Assembly (NCBI GenBank): GCA_943788615.1
Contig: CALSQY010000004.1
Coordinates: 372,001 to 436,000, forward strand
DNA length: 64,000 bases
Source: UBA4465 sp002292365
GTDB taxonomy: Bacteria; Bacteroidota; Bacteroidia; Cytophagales; Cyclobacteriaceae
Reading direction: 5' to 3'
Shown here: one piece after another, positions 1 through 11,484 of the stretch
Numbering within the stretch: the stretch's first letter is position 1
How the letters are laid out: each line of letters begins with the position of its first letter
The notes under the pieces: model-generated
Seen by the model: only the letters and a program-made list of their open reading frames with translations
Databases searched by the model: none
Told to the model about the DNA's origin: nothing
Made by a program: the position numbers and the translations under genes

Positions 1-3000
1 TTAGGTGGTGTTGGCGGTTTGTTGACTTTAAATTTACCTACAGTAGCCATCCTACCTGAAGCAGTATCATCCGCCGCAGAATCCAATAACGCTGATTCGT
101 TTCGAACATTGACATAAAGCTTTGAGATGTATTTATTACTTCCTGGATCACTCTCATCATAGTTTTTATTCACTCCTGTCAAGGCCATATCTAAATCATC
201 ATCTCCATCATAATCTCCAAAGGCAACTGCTGCATTGGTAAATTGACTCAAATCAAAATCATCCTCTTTATAAGTCGCGGTCACCTGATCATACAAGGCA
301 AGACCGGTAAACTCTCCTTTACCTAGCACCTCTCCTGAATACAACATGTCTGCATTACCGTCACCATCAAAATCTCCCCAGCTGGTACGTCCATTCTTCA
401 TGGCAGCAAGACCACTCAATGTTTCAGAAATAGAGGTATAAACACCCTGATCGTTTCTATAAAGCTGAAGAACATCTCCATCGAATGAATCTCCTGAGAC
501 AACTAGATCAAGGTCTCCATCGTTATCGAAATCAACCAAATCAAGCGTACCGTTGGTTACTCCAGTGATGCCTCCAGCATTTGCCTCATCTTTTTTCATG
601 ATCAATTGACCATTTACATTAATCCCCTCATTGAGATAAACATCTGTTACTCGACCAAAAGCTGGGCTGCTTCCTGCCAATATCAAGTCATAATCCTGAT
701 CGTTATCCACATCTCCAAATGCAATGGATGATCCTGTCAAAACAGGAAACTCATTTTCTAATTGAAGTTCGTAAGCCTGAAGATTTCCATTCATATTGTC
801 AAAGTAATAAACATACACTGCAGCGACTCCTGCTGAGGTAGATGAAGTAGAACCTGCATAAATTAACTCAGGAAGGCCATCATTGTCAAAATCAATGAAC
901 TTCGCCTTGGCATTTACCAAAGGCTTGAACTGAATACCTGATTGACCAAAGTTTACATTGCCACTGAAATCATTGGCTAAAGCTAATCTGCCGCCAGCTG
1001 TTCCTTCTACTCCATCTCGTCCAAGGATAGTAGTCCAATAACCGCCACCAATATCCATAGAAACCATCATGGTATTTTCATCAAATAACCTATAGGTATA
1101 TGTTCTCTGCATGATCGAGTTAGGATCAATATTAATATTACCTTGGGGATCAGCAATCTCTCCTCCATTATAGGCCTTTGGTACACCTATATATGCACCT
1201 ACTCCAAACAAAGTCAATTGTGCATCTGTAACTCCATTGAGTCCATCTTCTGAAGGTAACGATACTTGGTAAGTAAATTGTCCATTAGGATTTATCCCAA
1301 TGACATTTTCATCTCCAGGATTACCACAGTAGCTTGTAGAATCTCCTGTTTGCCAGTTTTCAATCCATGTGAAGTTTTGGAAGTCAATACTGAATGATCC
1401 ATCTGCACCGAATGTAAGCAGATCATCAGTATAACATTCCCTCATGTTTCCATCTTGTCCTAAAGACCACCATTCACCTACTGGGTCTTCTCTCGACTCA
1501 AATGGATTCGGTCCGACAGAAAGACTACCCTCAAAAGGTAGCACGCGCCAATTACCCACAAGCATATCGGTTGTCCAAGCAAAAGGCTCCCAATCTTCAT
1601 CAAAACCATTATCTTCATCATCAAAGCCATCATCTCCACCAAGATTTTCTACCTGATCACTGTAGTTCAAGTATAAATTAGCAATTGTTCTAGTCTCATC
1701 ATTCGGATCTTCTCCCGTCATAAAGACATCCAAAGCACCATCACCATTCACATCAGCCCAATCAAAATCTCCTTTAGTCATCCATTCGAAGTCGAAAATT
1801 TTATTGAAACTGCCCGCATTATTACCTAGCAAGCCTAACTCCCATTGCCTATCAGGATTCTTTCCAAATATGGCTAAGTCAAAATCTCCATCTCCATCAA
1901 AATCTGAGAACTTCAATGAAGCATCTTCTCCTGCCGGTAATTTATTATCTACAATTCCTCCTAAGTTGAGCTCTTTCCAAGCGTACTTCATCTCAAACTC
2001 AATGAATTGGCTGAATTTCGAAGCATTGTAGTTGGCATCCACCGCTTGGACTGAGAAATAGTATTTCCCAGGATCTAACTCTAGATACATGAAATCTTGT
2101 AAGGCCGCCGAAGGCTTGGCCGTAAGTCTCACACCTGTTTCTAGGTTACTCTCTGTGGTAAATATATTAGACTGACCTTGCTTATCACCCAGAGCAATCA
2201 CATAGGATACACTTGACTTTTCAGTGTAGTCATCACTAGAACGATTCCACGATAATCTTACTTTTCCAAAACCAAAGTCTGTTACCGTGAGATTTGAAGG
2301 TACACTCGGTGGCGTATTGACAATATTACCCGTATTGTTTTCAAATAACTGAGTAATACTTTTAGTCGTAGTTTTTCCACTGATAAACACATCCATATCT
2401 CCATCGGTATCAAAATCTGCCCAACGTACACTTGATTGCATCACCGAGTCAAAAGGTGTATTTACTACAAAGAAACTTCCTCCAGCTTGTGCATACAGTA
2501 CTGTGGTGGGTACCGCATTCTTATCTTTTCCAGAAATCAAAGCATCAAGATCGCCGTCATTGTCAAAATCAATCAAGTCAATGTCTCCATCGGCTAGAGA
2601 TTGAATTTGCTCATTATCTCTCACATTGAATTCAATGTAAGCTCTCAAAGAATCAATGGCATAATATTCATTGGTAAAGATTCGCGTCACATTCTCTTTT
2701 ACATCATTTCCTTGACCAGCAATACCTGTAGCAATGATATCTAAATCTCCATCTGAATCAATATCTCCCACTGAGATACTTGCCTCGCCCAACTGTAATT
2801 GACTCGAATAATCATAGGTTCCTCCAGTCAAACCAGCACGTGTATTTGATATGATACCTCCGACAGGATTGTCTCCTTTACCTGTACCTGCATAAATAAT
2901 CTCTAAATCTCCATCATTATCAAGATCTGCAAATTCTATATCTCCTTTGGTAAAACCTTCTCTATAGAACTTATCATTCCTTTCAAAAATAACATCCCCC

Positions 3001-3719
3001 CCTGAGGTATTGTATTTATTCTCATAGAGGTTCATGATGTAGTCAATTTGACCATCATTGACCGTGAGACCCGCCAAGACCATGTCAATGTCTCCGTCAG
3101 CATCCGAGTCTCCAAAGGCGAGCGTAGCATCTGTCACCCCATCAATAGGCGTACCATTATCTATCTTCACAAGGGAGCCTGCTCCATTGTTTTTGTAAAT
3201 ATTTAATACTGTAGCTGCCTCGAGATCTTTACCCGTAACAACTAGATCCAGATAACCATCATTATCAAAGTCTACCCAGCCTAAATCTCCTTCAGACTGA
3301 CGCTCCAATTCATTATTAGAGTCAACAAATACTCCTGAATCATTGCGGTAAAGTATTGTTTGATAGCCTTGTGAGGTCCCCATTAAGGCCAAATCCAAAT
3401 CTCCATCACGATCATAATCTCCCCAAGCCACATTACCATTGGCAATTCCAGGTATCCCTTGATCCATTTTCTTAAATGGTTCAGTAATTGATACGGTTTC
3501 TATAGCAGAAAATGCTGAGGTATTGCCATATTGATCAATGGCCTTGACCTTAAAATAATATGAATCTGCTAAATCATAAGCATCAAAGACTTGTCTTTTT
3601 GATTTTTGGAAGCTTTCAAAGCGATCTGGAAATAATGGATATCCAGATGCATTCAAATTACCCCTACTCAAATTAAAATTATCCGCAGCAGTACCCACTT
3701 GGGCTGCATAACCTATTTT
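1..3719 (-). pseudogene. Giant FG-GAP/VCBS surface protein, C-terminal part seen (runs off left edge)
   Basis: One minus-strand frame stays open from about 3719 to the window edge (about 1239 codons, no stop found at the points checked). The translation is a chain of FG-GAP/VCBS-type calcium-binding repeats with DxDxDGDxD cores such as DFDGDGDFD, DFDNDGDLD and DYDGDDDLD, and a fibronectin type III-like spacer near 2040-2310. Such repeats form beta-propellers in secreted adhesins or enzymes. A different, non-propeller module sits at about 1015-1569 (see its own entry). The frame joins the fragment at 3718-4203 by a one-base shift at about 3718, so it has no start of its own and belongs to the gene beginning at 10110. 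The protein end, where a type IX secretion signal would be expected, is outside the window. Confidence 0.85.
1015..1569 (-). other. Embedded WWS/GGGYW-type secreted Bacteroidota module
   Basis: Inside the FG-GAP chain is a region of about 185 residues without propeller motifs. It reads GNWRVLPFEGSLSVGP, then WWSLGQDGNMRECYTDDLLTFG, split here as WWSLG and CYTDDLLTFGADGSF, then WIENWQTGD, YCGNPGD, GVGAYIGVPKAYNGGE and finally MDIGGGYWTTIL. From memory this pattern (WKLAP, WWS, TWLE.WQ, CG.P, GA.IGL.KA.NGGE, GGGYW) recurs in secreted Bacteroidota glycan-associated proteins. Its function is not known to me. No database check was possible. Confidence 0.55.
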
Positions 3720-4203
3720 ATCCAGAATTGGTATCTGACCACTTGAGTTCTACCTTATAACCATTATTCTGACCTATCAAATCGGTAGGAACAGCTAAGG
3801 CACCTCCCACAGTCATCTCGGTATTGTTGATGAATCCTATGGTATTACCATTATCAGACTGACGGGTTCGTCCACTAATCACCACATCTACTTTTTGATC
3901 CGCATTGATATCAATCAAATTAATAGAACTGATGAAAGAGAAGCCTTTAGCCTCGGTAGCCACCTGAGAGATGTATTGATCTAGTCCCCCGTTTGCATTT
4001 TGCAAGTAGAAATTCAGTATCGCCTGACCATTCCAAGTGTCTGAGGTATTACTTCCCACACCCACAATATCATTGAGCCCATCATTATTCACATCTGCTA
4101 TCGCAAATGAATTGGTAATAGGCATCCCTTCTAGTGCAAAGTCTGAATAGGTAATGGCACTGTTGGTTTGGCTTTTATAATTTATCGGCATGAGTGTAGT
4201 CAC
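3718..4203 (-). pseudogene. Giant FG-GAP protein, internal fragment
   Basis: This 161-codon frame carries two FG-GAP-type repeats (DVNNDGLNDIVGVGS and DINADQKVDVVISG) and the start of a fibronectin-like strand (YKVELKWSD). It ends at a TAA created by a one-base frame change: the next frame continues directly with DKIGYAAQVG and the long open frame to the window edge. On the upstream side it is joined through another shift near 4205 to a short coding stretch in a different frame. The first ATG is not a credible start for a secreted protein. Confidence 0.75.
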
Positions 4204-4307
4204 ATTCTTCTGACGCTTTTTTCAGCTTCTGGAAGAAATCTCCTGATTTTGATATCTCCATTTTAAGGAAACTAATCTCTCTAGTGCGGAAAGCATCTGA
4301 CCAGTAA

Positions 4308-4649
4308 TCATGTATCAGTCGTATAGGAAAGTATGACCGTATATTTTGAAGAATCTTCTCCAAAAATCTGCATATCAAGGATACTCTTATCAGCAAAGCT
4401 GTTGAGATAAAATCCTTGAACCGCACCACTACTTTTAGATTCTATAGCATACAAGGCACTTCGTGCAAGGCCTGAGCCAGACATATTGATGGCAATCAAA
4501 TGATCTGTATCTCCATCTTTATCTGGATTAAGATAGGTATGCGCCATTCCTCGATAATCACCTCTTCCGCTCGCATCCATTTTTGACCAAAATAATGGGT
4601 CCTGCCCCTTTGTACTCAATACCTTTTCATTACTATCTTCTCCACGCAA
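4308..4649 (-). pseudogene. Giant FG-GAP protein, internal fragment
   Basis: 113 codons containing an FG-GAP-like core (NPDKDGDTDHLIAINMSG). The stretch continues in another frame at about 4204-4310 (residues DAFRTREISFLKMEISKSG), which then shifts again into the 3718-4203 fragment. Between 4650 and 5060 coding-like pieces such as SDFDSNGKPDVIVDNKW appear in alternating frames, so this part of the gene is the most damaged. Confidence 0.65.
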
Positions 4650-5063
4650 CCAAAAAGAGTAGTATCATTAAAGTTTTCTGACTCATAGAGAAAAGTCCAA
4701 TACCCCCATCATACTCACTCCTGATTGGCATATCCCGTAATCAGCTCATCTCGACCATCCTGGTCAATATCGATGGCTATGTTAGATGGTGTAATCCCAG
4801 CACCCCTGACGCCCACCTCTTATTGCTGATTGAAAGCTTACTGAAAGACTCACTGAAAACACTCTACAGAAGAATTCTCATCAATGTTCATCAAAGTAGA
4901 AAATGGAGTTGCTGGCCAATTGCTACCACTTATTATCTACAATAACATCCGGCTTGCCATTACTATCAAAATCACTGATGATAAGCTCTGAACCTCATTT
5001 CAAGCTTAAAGGATTTTGAAATTATTATTGTCTAAATCAAAAATTTTCATCGATGCAGGTTGC

Positions 5064-6974
5064 TCACCTGACCCAGACCAATATCTTCTTCTTATAGCCA
5101 TACGCTTCTGGTTTCACATCCGAGTCCATATTGATTAAATGTACTTCATTAAAGAAATCATCCATCAACTCAGTCCCTGCCGCAAAATCTAGTCCCTCGA
5201 CAGTGAACTCCGGTGAGCTTGCCACAGCAGACACCCCGAACTTGCTGTCAATATTTTGAATCGAAACACTGTAAGTTCCTTTCTCTAAGAAATATTCTAG
5301 CTCCTTGGCTCCAGCACCTGTATAAACCAGACCACTTACATCAGCAACTCCACCAGCAGTACTTGTGGTATATAATGTATTACAATTATTCCCGCTACAT
5401 ATTTTAATGTTGTAATAATCAGAACTCGTTGTAAAGTTGATGGTTACTTTACTTCCCGCAATGGTAATCGTTGGCACACTCGGTGCGGCTAAATCACTGG
5501 TAGGTGTAACAGTATAAGTGTTTGTGAACATGGCTAACCTATTTCTACCATCTCCACTATTTCCTCCTGTCCTTCCTATAAATGCCATATCTAGGGCTGC
5601 TCCACTGTTCAGTCGTCCCAAATCATAGCTAATCCTTGTATCCCATGGATTCATATTGAAAGTTTCTGAAGAATAGTAGCCCTTCTTTTGCTCAAGTTCA
5701 CCAGCTGCATTAACGTTAAACAATCCAGGCGTAAACCAACGATCCCATTCCCCCAGATTTTCAGTGGACACAAGCGCTACAACACTCACAGTATTATCCT
5801 TAAGTACGGCTATTTTTGGAGCAAATACAGCCCCATAATAATCAGAAACAGAAATAACCGAATCACTTGAAATTCTTAAGTTCAACGGCACCTCAGTCCA
5901 AGTACTATCATTATTGGTTAACTCAAATCTTTTTAAAGCACCACTTGAGTTATTGGCCCTATTGGGCGTGTAAGCCACCAATAGATCTCCAGCACCATCT
6001 CCATCCAAATCACCAAAATCTAAGGTTAAGTCTTTATTAGAATTATCATCTTGACCTGTTCCTGGAAGTTGATTAATAATAGAAAGTCCTTCATTATAAA
6101 CAAGATCTCCATCTTCCTGTAAATAAACTAAAAGATCTTGAGCTTGGCTTTGACCATTCCATCTTCGCTCTAGTATAAGATCAGTTTTAGTATCTCCGTT
6201 AATGTCTGCAACAAAAGCATTGTTAAAATCGCCCAACCATTCATTGTTAATATTATTTAACTGTTTTGAACTCACTCTCGGCCCATCAGAAAGATATTCA
6301 TATATGGTAATACCTGACCAGTCTCCAATTACTCCATCAACGCGACCATCTCCCGTGATATCTCCCCAAACCATTCTTGAAGCCGATTCGGTATTTATTC
6401 CATTATTGTCATACTCTTTAGTAGGGGAAGCAAATACGCCCGAACCATCATTGATTAGATAAGCTGTCTTACTTGAATTTCCAATGACCACATCTAGATA
6501 ACCATCTTGATTGATATCAAGAGGTTTAGCAAAAGAATATTCACTCCAATCTTCATGCAGCGTCGTTGAAGTACTGTCTGCCACATTAAAAAGTTTTACG
6601 ATTGAACCGTCATTATCATCTGTTCTTGCAATGTAAGCTGCCTCATCGATACCGTCATTATTAGTATCAAACATATCCACGGCAGAGTAGTAGCAACAAT
6701 GAGGACTGGTTTGAGTGGAAAAATAAGGAGCAAAAATCAAATCTGGTTTATCCAGTGCATTTTCATAAGGTCCAATATCAGGTTTAGATCCACTTGGAGC
6801 AGGTCTTGTAGTGCCTTTGATATCTAAAACATCACTTGAAGCTATACCCGCTCCAATCAACACACTCGAAGAGGTCAATCGGTAATCGTTGTTTGCCTCA
6901 TCAACAAAGGCCGTACTAGCACCCACCAAATTATTAGCACCATATCTATCAATTTCGTAGTCGAGGTAGAACAT
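5064..6974 (-). pseudogene. Giant FG-GAP protein, beta-helix end plus propeller repeats
   Basis: The longest intact internal piece, 636 codons. Its first 75 residues end a right-handed beta-helix: SSVLIGAGIASSDVLDIKG followed by TRPAPSGSKPDIGPYENA is the usual closing signature of such helices in Bacteroidota. Then come FG-GAP repeats (DTNNDGIDEAAYI, DINQDGYLDVVIGN, DLDGDGAGDLLVAY) and, around residues 500-590, a fibronectin-like domain. It ends at about 5064 through a one-base shift in an AAGAAGAAG run, after which coding continues in the neighbouring frame (SMKIFDLDNNNFKIL). There is no signal peptide, so it is not an independent gene. Confidence 0.8.
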
Positions 6975-7172
6975 TACTGTTAACTAAATTATTTTGTATG
7001 GTTAATTTACTTGGTTTAGTTGGAACCCCATTGTCTGAGTCTATTATTCAAGAAAATTGAATTTTGAACTAACCCTATCATTATTTTCCAGCATCTTGAA
7101 AGATTAATCCATTTTCAATCAAGGTATGATTCACAGAATATTCTTGTACAGAATATATCCTCTTACGAAGAT

Positions 7173-7451
7173 TCACACTGCGCCTTCATTGTCGTAAAAA
7201 ACACTATTGAGCACCGTTAATTTATCTAAATTTTTTACCATCAATCCTCCCGCAGTACAATTGTTATCACCTAAAGCATCATTACCGTAAACTATGATAT
7301 TATTCAGCGAAAGTTCTTGAGACTCATATACACCAATACCCGAACCATCACCATTTTGAACTTTATTATTGTAAATACTCGAATTGGAAATATTGATTTT
7401 CTTTGCCCCTTGTAGCAAATACTCCAGCGGCATTTTTCCAATTAGATTCAC
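7173..7451 (-). pseudogene. Giant surface protein, beta-helix fragment
   Basis: 92 codons with the short repeating pattern of a right-handed parallel beta-helix (INISNSSIYNNK, LSLNNIIVYGND, LTVLNSVFYDNEG). The preceding part of the helix is readable in two other frames between about 7420 and 7770 (FTNGSRSFYTVDQGFKYAEA, then YTISGSSVDLDFVHIYDHQ), giving frame changes near 7772, 7530 and 7420. Confidence 0.65.
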
Positions 7452-7770
7452 TTACTTGATGATCGTAAATATGGACAAAGTCAAGATCCACTGAAGATCC
7501 TGAAATAGTATATCCCAGCACCTTTGACACTTTTTTGTTTAATATTGATTAGCCCCATGTAACGATTTCCGTTTTCAGTTAAAATTTTATCCCAAATTGC
7601 TTCACTATCGACTTTGATTATAGTTGCCTGCGGGATATTTTCTTTTACATATTGAACTGCCTCTGCATATTTAAATCCTTGGTCAACTGTGTAAAAGGAG
7701 CGGCTACCATTAGTAAATCTTAAATTCTTATTGCCATCTGGAAATGTAAAAGTTAAAACCTTATCATCTG

Positions 7771-8103
7771 CTAATGACTGTTACTTGACAGCGTAATATT
7801 ATTTTGATCCGTAATTGCCGCCACAGTAATTGTTCCTGATATCCCATCTCCTGTAACTATATCTCCTACCTCAATAGTCCCTACATTAGCATCTAGTACC
7901 AAAGCTGTCGTTCCACTGATCGCTCCATTTACTGTGGCGGTAACAGTCGGGGCTTCAATCCAGATACCAGCATCACAACAATCAAGGTTGCTCCAGAAAG
8001 TCGCATTTTTATCATCAGCTTGAATAATGGCAACAGCAACTGGATTGACATTTCCATTAATATTATCATCTGAAAGCATTTTGTCCATTACTATCCCAAT
8101 CAA
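7771..8103 (-). pseudogene. Giant surface protein, second copy of VNGAISG module
   Basis: 110 codons. It holds the second copy of a beta-rich module (VNGAISGTTALVLDANVG, GDIVTGDGISGTITV, ITDQNNITLSSN). The frame ends in SSNSH-stop; restoring one base (AACAG to AACCAG) would give SSNQSLADDKVLTF, matching the first copy, so a one-base deletion is the likely cause. Upstream it joins the 8066-8506 fragment at about 8075. Confidence 0.7.
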
Positions 8104-8506
8104 TGATATCTAAAATGTCATCAGGAACAACCGTCCCATCTTCATACACCCAGCCTCTACTTGAACCATCTTCATCTGTATTGATGTCCCCGCTACCTTG
8201 AATGGCAAGTCCTCGAATGATCACTCCTTCAGTATTCAATATGGATACTACAGATCCCCCATTTACAGTACCTTTAATGATTGTCTTTTTTATATCGGCA
8301 TCACTCATATCCGCACTGTAGGATGTAGCCTGAATGGTCAAGCCCTCATTAATTACTAAATTTTCAGTGTAGGTACCTTCTCCAATTTCGATAGTGTCTC
8401 TGTTTTGAGCGGCTAAAATAGCTTTGCCGATGGTGGCAAAAGGCAGCTGCCCTCGACGTGCCGTCATTAGTATCATCTCCCGTCTTCGAAACATGGAAAA
8501 CACCAA
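8066..8506 (-). pseudogene. Giant surface protein, start of beta-helix domain
   Basis: 146 codons. It contains the classical opening of a pectin-lyase-like beta-helix domain: PFATIGKAILAAQNRDTIEIGEGTYTENLVI, given here as PFATIGKAILAAQ and GEGTYTENLVI. The beginning GDDTNDGTS, readable in the frame upstream, completes this signature, showing a shift at about 8460. Confidence 0.75.
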
Positions 8507-8589
8507 TAGCTCTAGATATCTTCAATGTGAAAAACTCGGTAAGCGAAGCAGTAAAAGTTAATACCGCATTGTCAGCTAAAGATAGATTT

Positions 8590-10110
8590 TCAGAAAGGGT
8601 AATATTGCTTTGGTCTAGTAACTTTCCTCACTGTAACAGTTCCAGAGATTCCAGATCCTGTCACAAGATCACCTACTTTAATATCTCCGGCATTATTATC
8701 TACTACCAAAGCAGTTGCACCGCTAATAGCGCCATTGACATTAGCAGTTGAAGTACCTACATTATCACTCTCAAACTTAATAGATCCTTTATCATCTATT
8801 GAACCATCTGCATAGATGTACAAAGTACTTTCTCCCGCCGCCAGTGTGTGAGGAGAGCTTAAATCTGAATACGAACCGTCAGCGTTTTGCTTTTGAATTA
8901 CTAATGAGGTCGAGTTTGATGAGGACAAATCAAATTGTGTATAATCTAGATCGTTATCAATGTCTTCGAAAATTTCTTCAATCGACACCGCTAATCGGGT
9001 ACCTTGAGGTAGTAACTGATCAGGTATTGAATTAACAATAGTGGCTTTATCGTCCACATTGTTCACAACAATAGTCATCGTATCGTTTACAGTTCTAAAA
9101 CCACTTGTCACGCTCACTGGGAGCTTATAAGTACCAATTTTATCAGCTTGACTAGTAAAGGTGAACTCATCTTCTGCCACCTCATAAGTTACTAAAACAA
9201 TGTTATTCGTATCATTTTCAATAATTCCATTAGTATTGGCTTCAAGAGAATCAGCCAAATAATCGGCAAAGGTTACTTTGATTGAATCAGGATCACCATT
9301 GTCTGCATCTGCAAAAAGTACATTAGCCTTCTTTTTAAAACTTGCAAAATCCTCATTTACAGTAATAGGATCTTCAGCATCGATCAAAGTAGGTGCATTA
9401 TCTATTACTAATTTCACTGTTTTGGTAAAACTCTTGCCACTGGCTTCTGCCGTAATATGGACATCTCCTGCATACTTAGTATTCGCAGCAACAGCAATGT
9501 TGAACTGCCCATTGCCAATATCGGTAACCATTGAGGTGTCTAAATCTGTATATCCAGCAGCAGCGTTTGATAAGTTTGTGAACGAAATAGCCAATCCGTA
9601 GCCATCATCATCCACATCTACAAAACCATTGACGCAGTCAATCAAGATATCTTTGTTAGCCGTAAGCTGATTATCGTAATAATCTACAAAACGATTGTCC
9701 GGGTTGAGCGCCGGTGCATCATCCACAGCAGTGACGATTACACTGATCAGCTGACTCAATGTCGTCTGATCAGCTGTATTGGTAGCCGTCACCTCCAAAG
9801 ATGCTTGACCATACCCATTGGCCAGCGCGCTGATGGTCAAGGTGTCATCGGCAACCGTAGCGCTAATTGCCCCGTTTGCATTGATCTTTTTTAACTGAAA
9901 GCTGAGTGAATCATTAGATACAAACAATGCATTCAATGCATACTTGGCATCTGCAAAGTCTTCAACAAAGGTCAGTGTATCGTTGCGTGTACCATCATCT
10001 TGAATCGAATCGTAACTAATCGTTTGGGCGCTTACATGGATAGTAGCGATAAAAAAACAAAGCCCAATAAAAAATCGATTGAAGAATATAAATTTCAATG
10101 ATTGTATCAT
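8590..10110 (-). pseudogene. Giant surface protein, N-terminal fragment with signal peptide
   Basis: 506 codons starting at the only credible start of the whole gene. Residues 1-28 are a signal peptide (FFNRFFIGLCFFIATIHVSAQ). Residues 30-440 are four or so cadherin-like/immunoglobulin-like repeats of about 95 residues, each ending near VDDAPALNP or VDDKATIVN. Residues 455-500 are the first copy of the VNGAISG module. The frame is lost at 8616, where one extra T on the plus strand changes ACTGACC to ACTAGACC; removing it restores DQSNITLSENLSLADNAVLTF and the match to the second copy. Product inferred: exported adhesin or matrix protein. Confidence 0.85.
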
Positions 10111-10422
10111 AATTTAAAAATATTTTAAAAAAAAATTCTTAAAAAAATAAAAGGTAATGTTTAATTTCTATTAGTCAAACGATTAACTCCTCTTTATTAA
10201 AGTATTTATACAGTTTATATTTAAAGATAGTACAATGCTCAAGTATGAATAACAAAATATCAGCATGAGATATTTTATAAGATAAATAATGCTCAGATTA
10301 CTTATATTCCTTTGAATACTCTTTTAAAACACAAAGTAACCTCTCTGTATTTTCAATTTCACTAAAAAATTATTAATTAAAAGATTCAAATATTAAATCA
10401 GGGGTTTATTGATTTTAAAACA
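10111..10422. other. AT-rich intergenic region, no gene
   Basis: Very AT-rich spacer between the start of the giant surface gene and the end of the LysM gene. A long poly-A/T tract lies just upstream of the ATG at 10110. I see no tRNA, no clear promoter with a perfect TAnnTTTG and no strong hairpin. Confidence 0.6.
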
Positions 10423-11484
10423 TTACTTGTAGTAGACCATTTTCATACGTACCTGTTGATCCAAAACACCCAAATCCTGAAATACAGATTTGCTAAGTCT
10501 GAGCATGACATTTTGATTCAATCCTGTATTGGGCAATCGACCCACCACCCTAACATAGGCATTTTTATTATTCATTAAATTGATTACTTCAAAAATGGTA
10601 CCTATGCTTAAATTCCTATGTAAAGCGAGATATTTTGGCATATTCAATTCCGAATCAATTTTCATGACTAATCCCTCCTCAGTATACTTTTTGACACCTC
10701 CAATCTCGCTAACAAGTAATTTTGATCCATATTTAGAAGATATATAATCTGGAACTTTACTAATTCTTGTCATCGTACTATCGTCCACAATCGTCCCAGG
10801 GAGAATGATTTTTTGTCCTGTTTTTACCCGATAATTGTTAAAGTTATTATACACTTTTATTTGATCTATGGAAGTATTGAATTTTACCGCAATTTCTTCC
10901 ATATTTTCACCATTTTGGACATAATAAATATAAGCTTTTGGCTCAACTTCAGCATCTGTTTTAATCATAGATATACTATCGGAAGAAGTATCAACAAACT
11001 TTACTTCTTCCTTTAAAACGGCACTTGATGGCTCTTTTACATCATTCACGGCAGGAGTCTTTTTGATCAAGAGATTCTGACCTAACGATAACTCATCTGA
11101 GGTCAGTAGGTTCATTTTCCTAAGTGTATCTAAAGAAAGGTTATATTTTTTGGCAATGGCGTATAAGGTTTCGCCTAAGACTACTATATGCCGCCCTTCT
11201 TGTGATCCTGAAAGGATCAGTGAGTCCTGCCAAGCTTCCTTTTCAAAATATATTTCCAATACTTGTCCAATATCCAAAGCATTGCCTTTTAAACCATTCT
11301 GTCGAATAAGCTCCTCTGCCGTCACATTATATCTTTGGGCCAATGAATAGATGGTTTCTCCGCTTTCAACCTCATGAATAATCAAAAGGCTGTCTCCCCG
11401 CTGTTGTATTTTCAAAGAATCGTTGGAATGACCGGTGAGCATAGAAACCAAAAAAACACAAAAAAAACAGACTTTATAAATCAT
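10423..11484 (-). CDS. Triple-LysM envelope protein with C-terminal double-psi barrel-like domain
   Basis: 353 residues from the ATG at 11484; an in-frame start at 11595 would overlap the gene upstream by over 120 bases and would bury the signal peptide (MIYKVCFFCVFLVSMLTG). After it come three LysM domains, each binding peptidoglycan: about residues 30-75 (VESGETIYSLAQRYNV), 98-140 (VVLGETLYAIAKKYNLS) and 180-225 (VQNGENMEEIAVKFNTS). The C-terminal 95 residues (HRNLSIGTIFEVINLMNN, VRVVGRLPNTG, LSKSVFQDLGV) match the RlpA-like double-psi barrel end seen in many Bacteroidota LysM proteins. The start overlaps the stop of the upstream gene by 11 bases, so the two are probably translationally coupled. 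Role in cell-wall binding is inferred. Confidence 0.85.
   Translation of the reverse strand: MIYKVCFFCVFLVSMLTGHSNDSLKIQQRGDSLLIIHEVESGETIYSLAQRYNVTAEELIRQNGLKGNALDIGQVLEIYFEKEAWQDSLILSGSQEGRHIVVLGETLYAIAKKYNLSLDTLRKMNLLTSDELSLGQNLLIKKTPAVNDVKEPSSAVLKEEVKFVDTSSDSISMIKTDAEVEPKAYIYYVQNGENMEEIAVKFNTSIDQIKVYNNFNNYRVKTGQKIILPGTIVDDSTMTRISKVPDYISSKYGSKLLVSEIGGVKKYTEEGLVMKIDSELNMPKYLALHRNLSIGTIFEVINLMNNKNAYVRVVGRLPNTGLNQNVMLRLSKSVFQDLGVLDQQVRMKMVYYK

Larger units (their letters stand above)
7745..8739 (-). repeat. Two copies of a 60-residue beta module flanking the beta-helix start
   Basis: Copy 1 lies at about 8557-8739 and copy 2 at about 7745-7932. Both read VNGAISG-TALV-D-N-G-I-VGD-VTG-GISGT-TV-----DQ-NITLS. 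Similar segments occur, as far as I remember, in marine phage structural proteins and bacterial surface proteins. Each copy carries one single-base indel in a different place. Confidence 0.7.

Noticed and set aside
1444..2629. Plus-strand open frames of 60-75 codons
   Set aside because: They are antisense to the continuous FG-GAP frame, which explains the region, and their proteins are low-complexity Ser/Pro/Lys sequences.
3718..8616. Programmed frameshifting or phase variation of the giant gene
   Set aside because: The shifts are at unrelated sequences, not at slippery heptamers or long homopolymers, and are too many; decay or assembly error is simpler.
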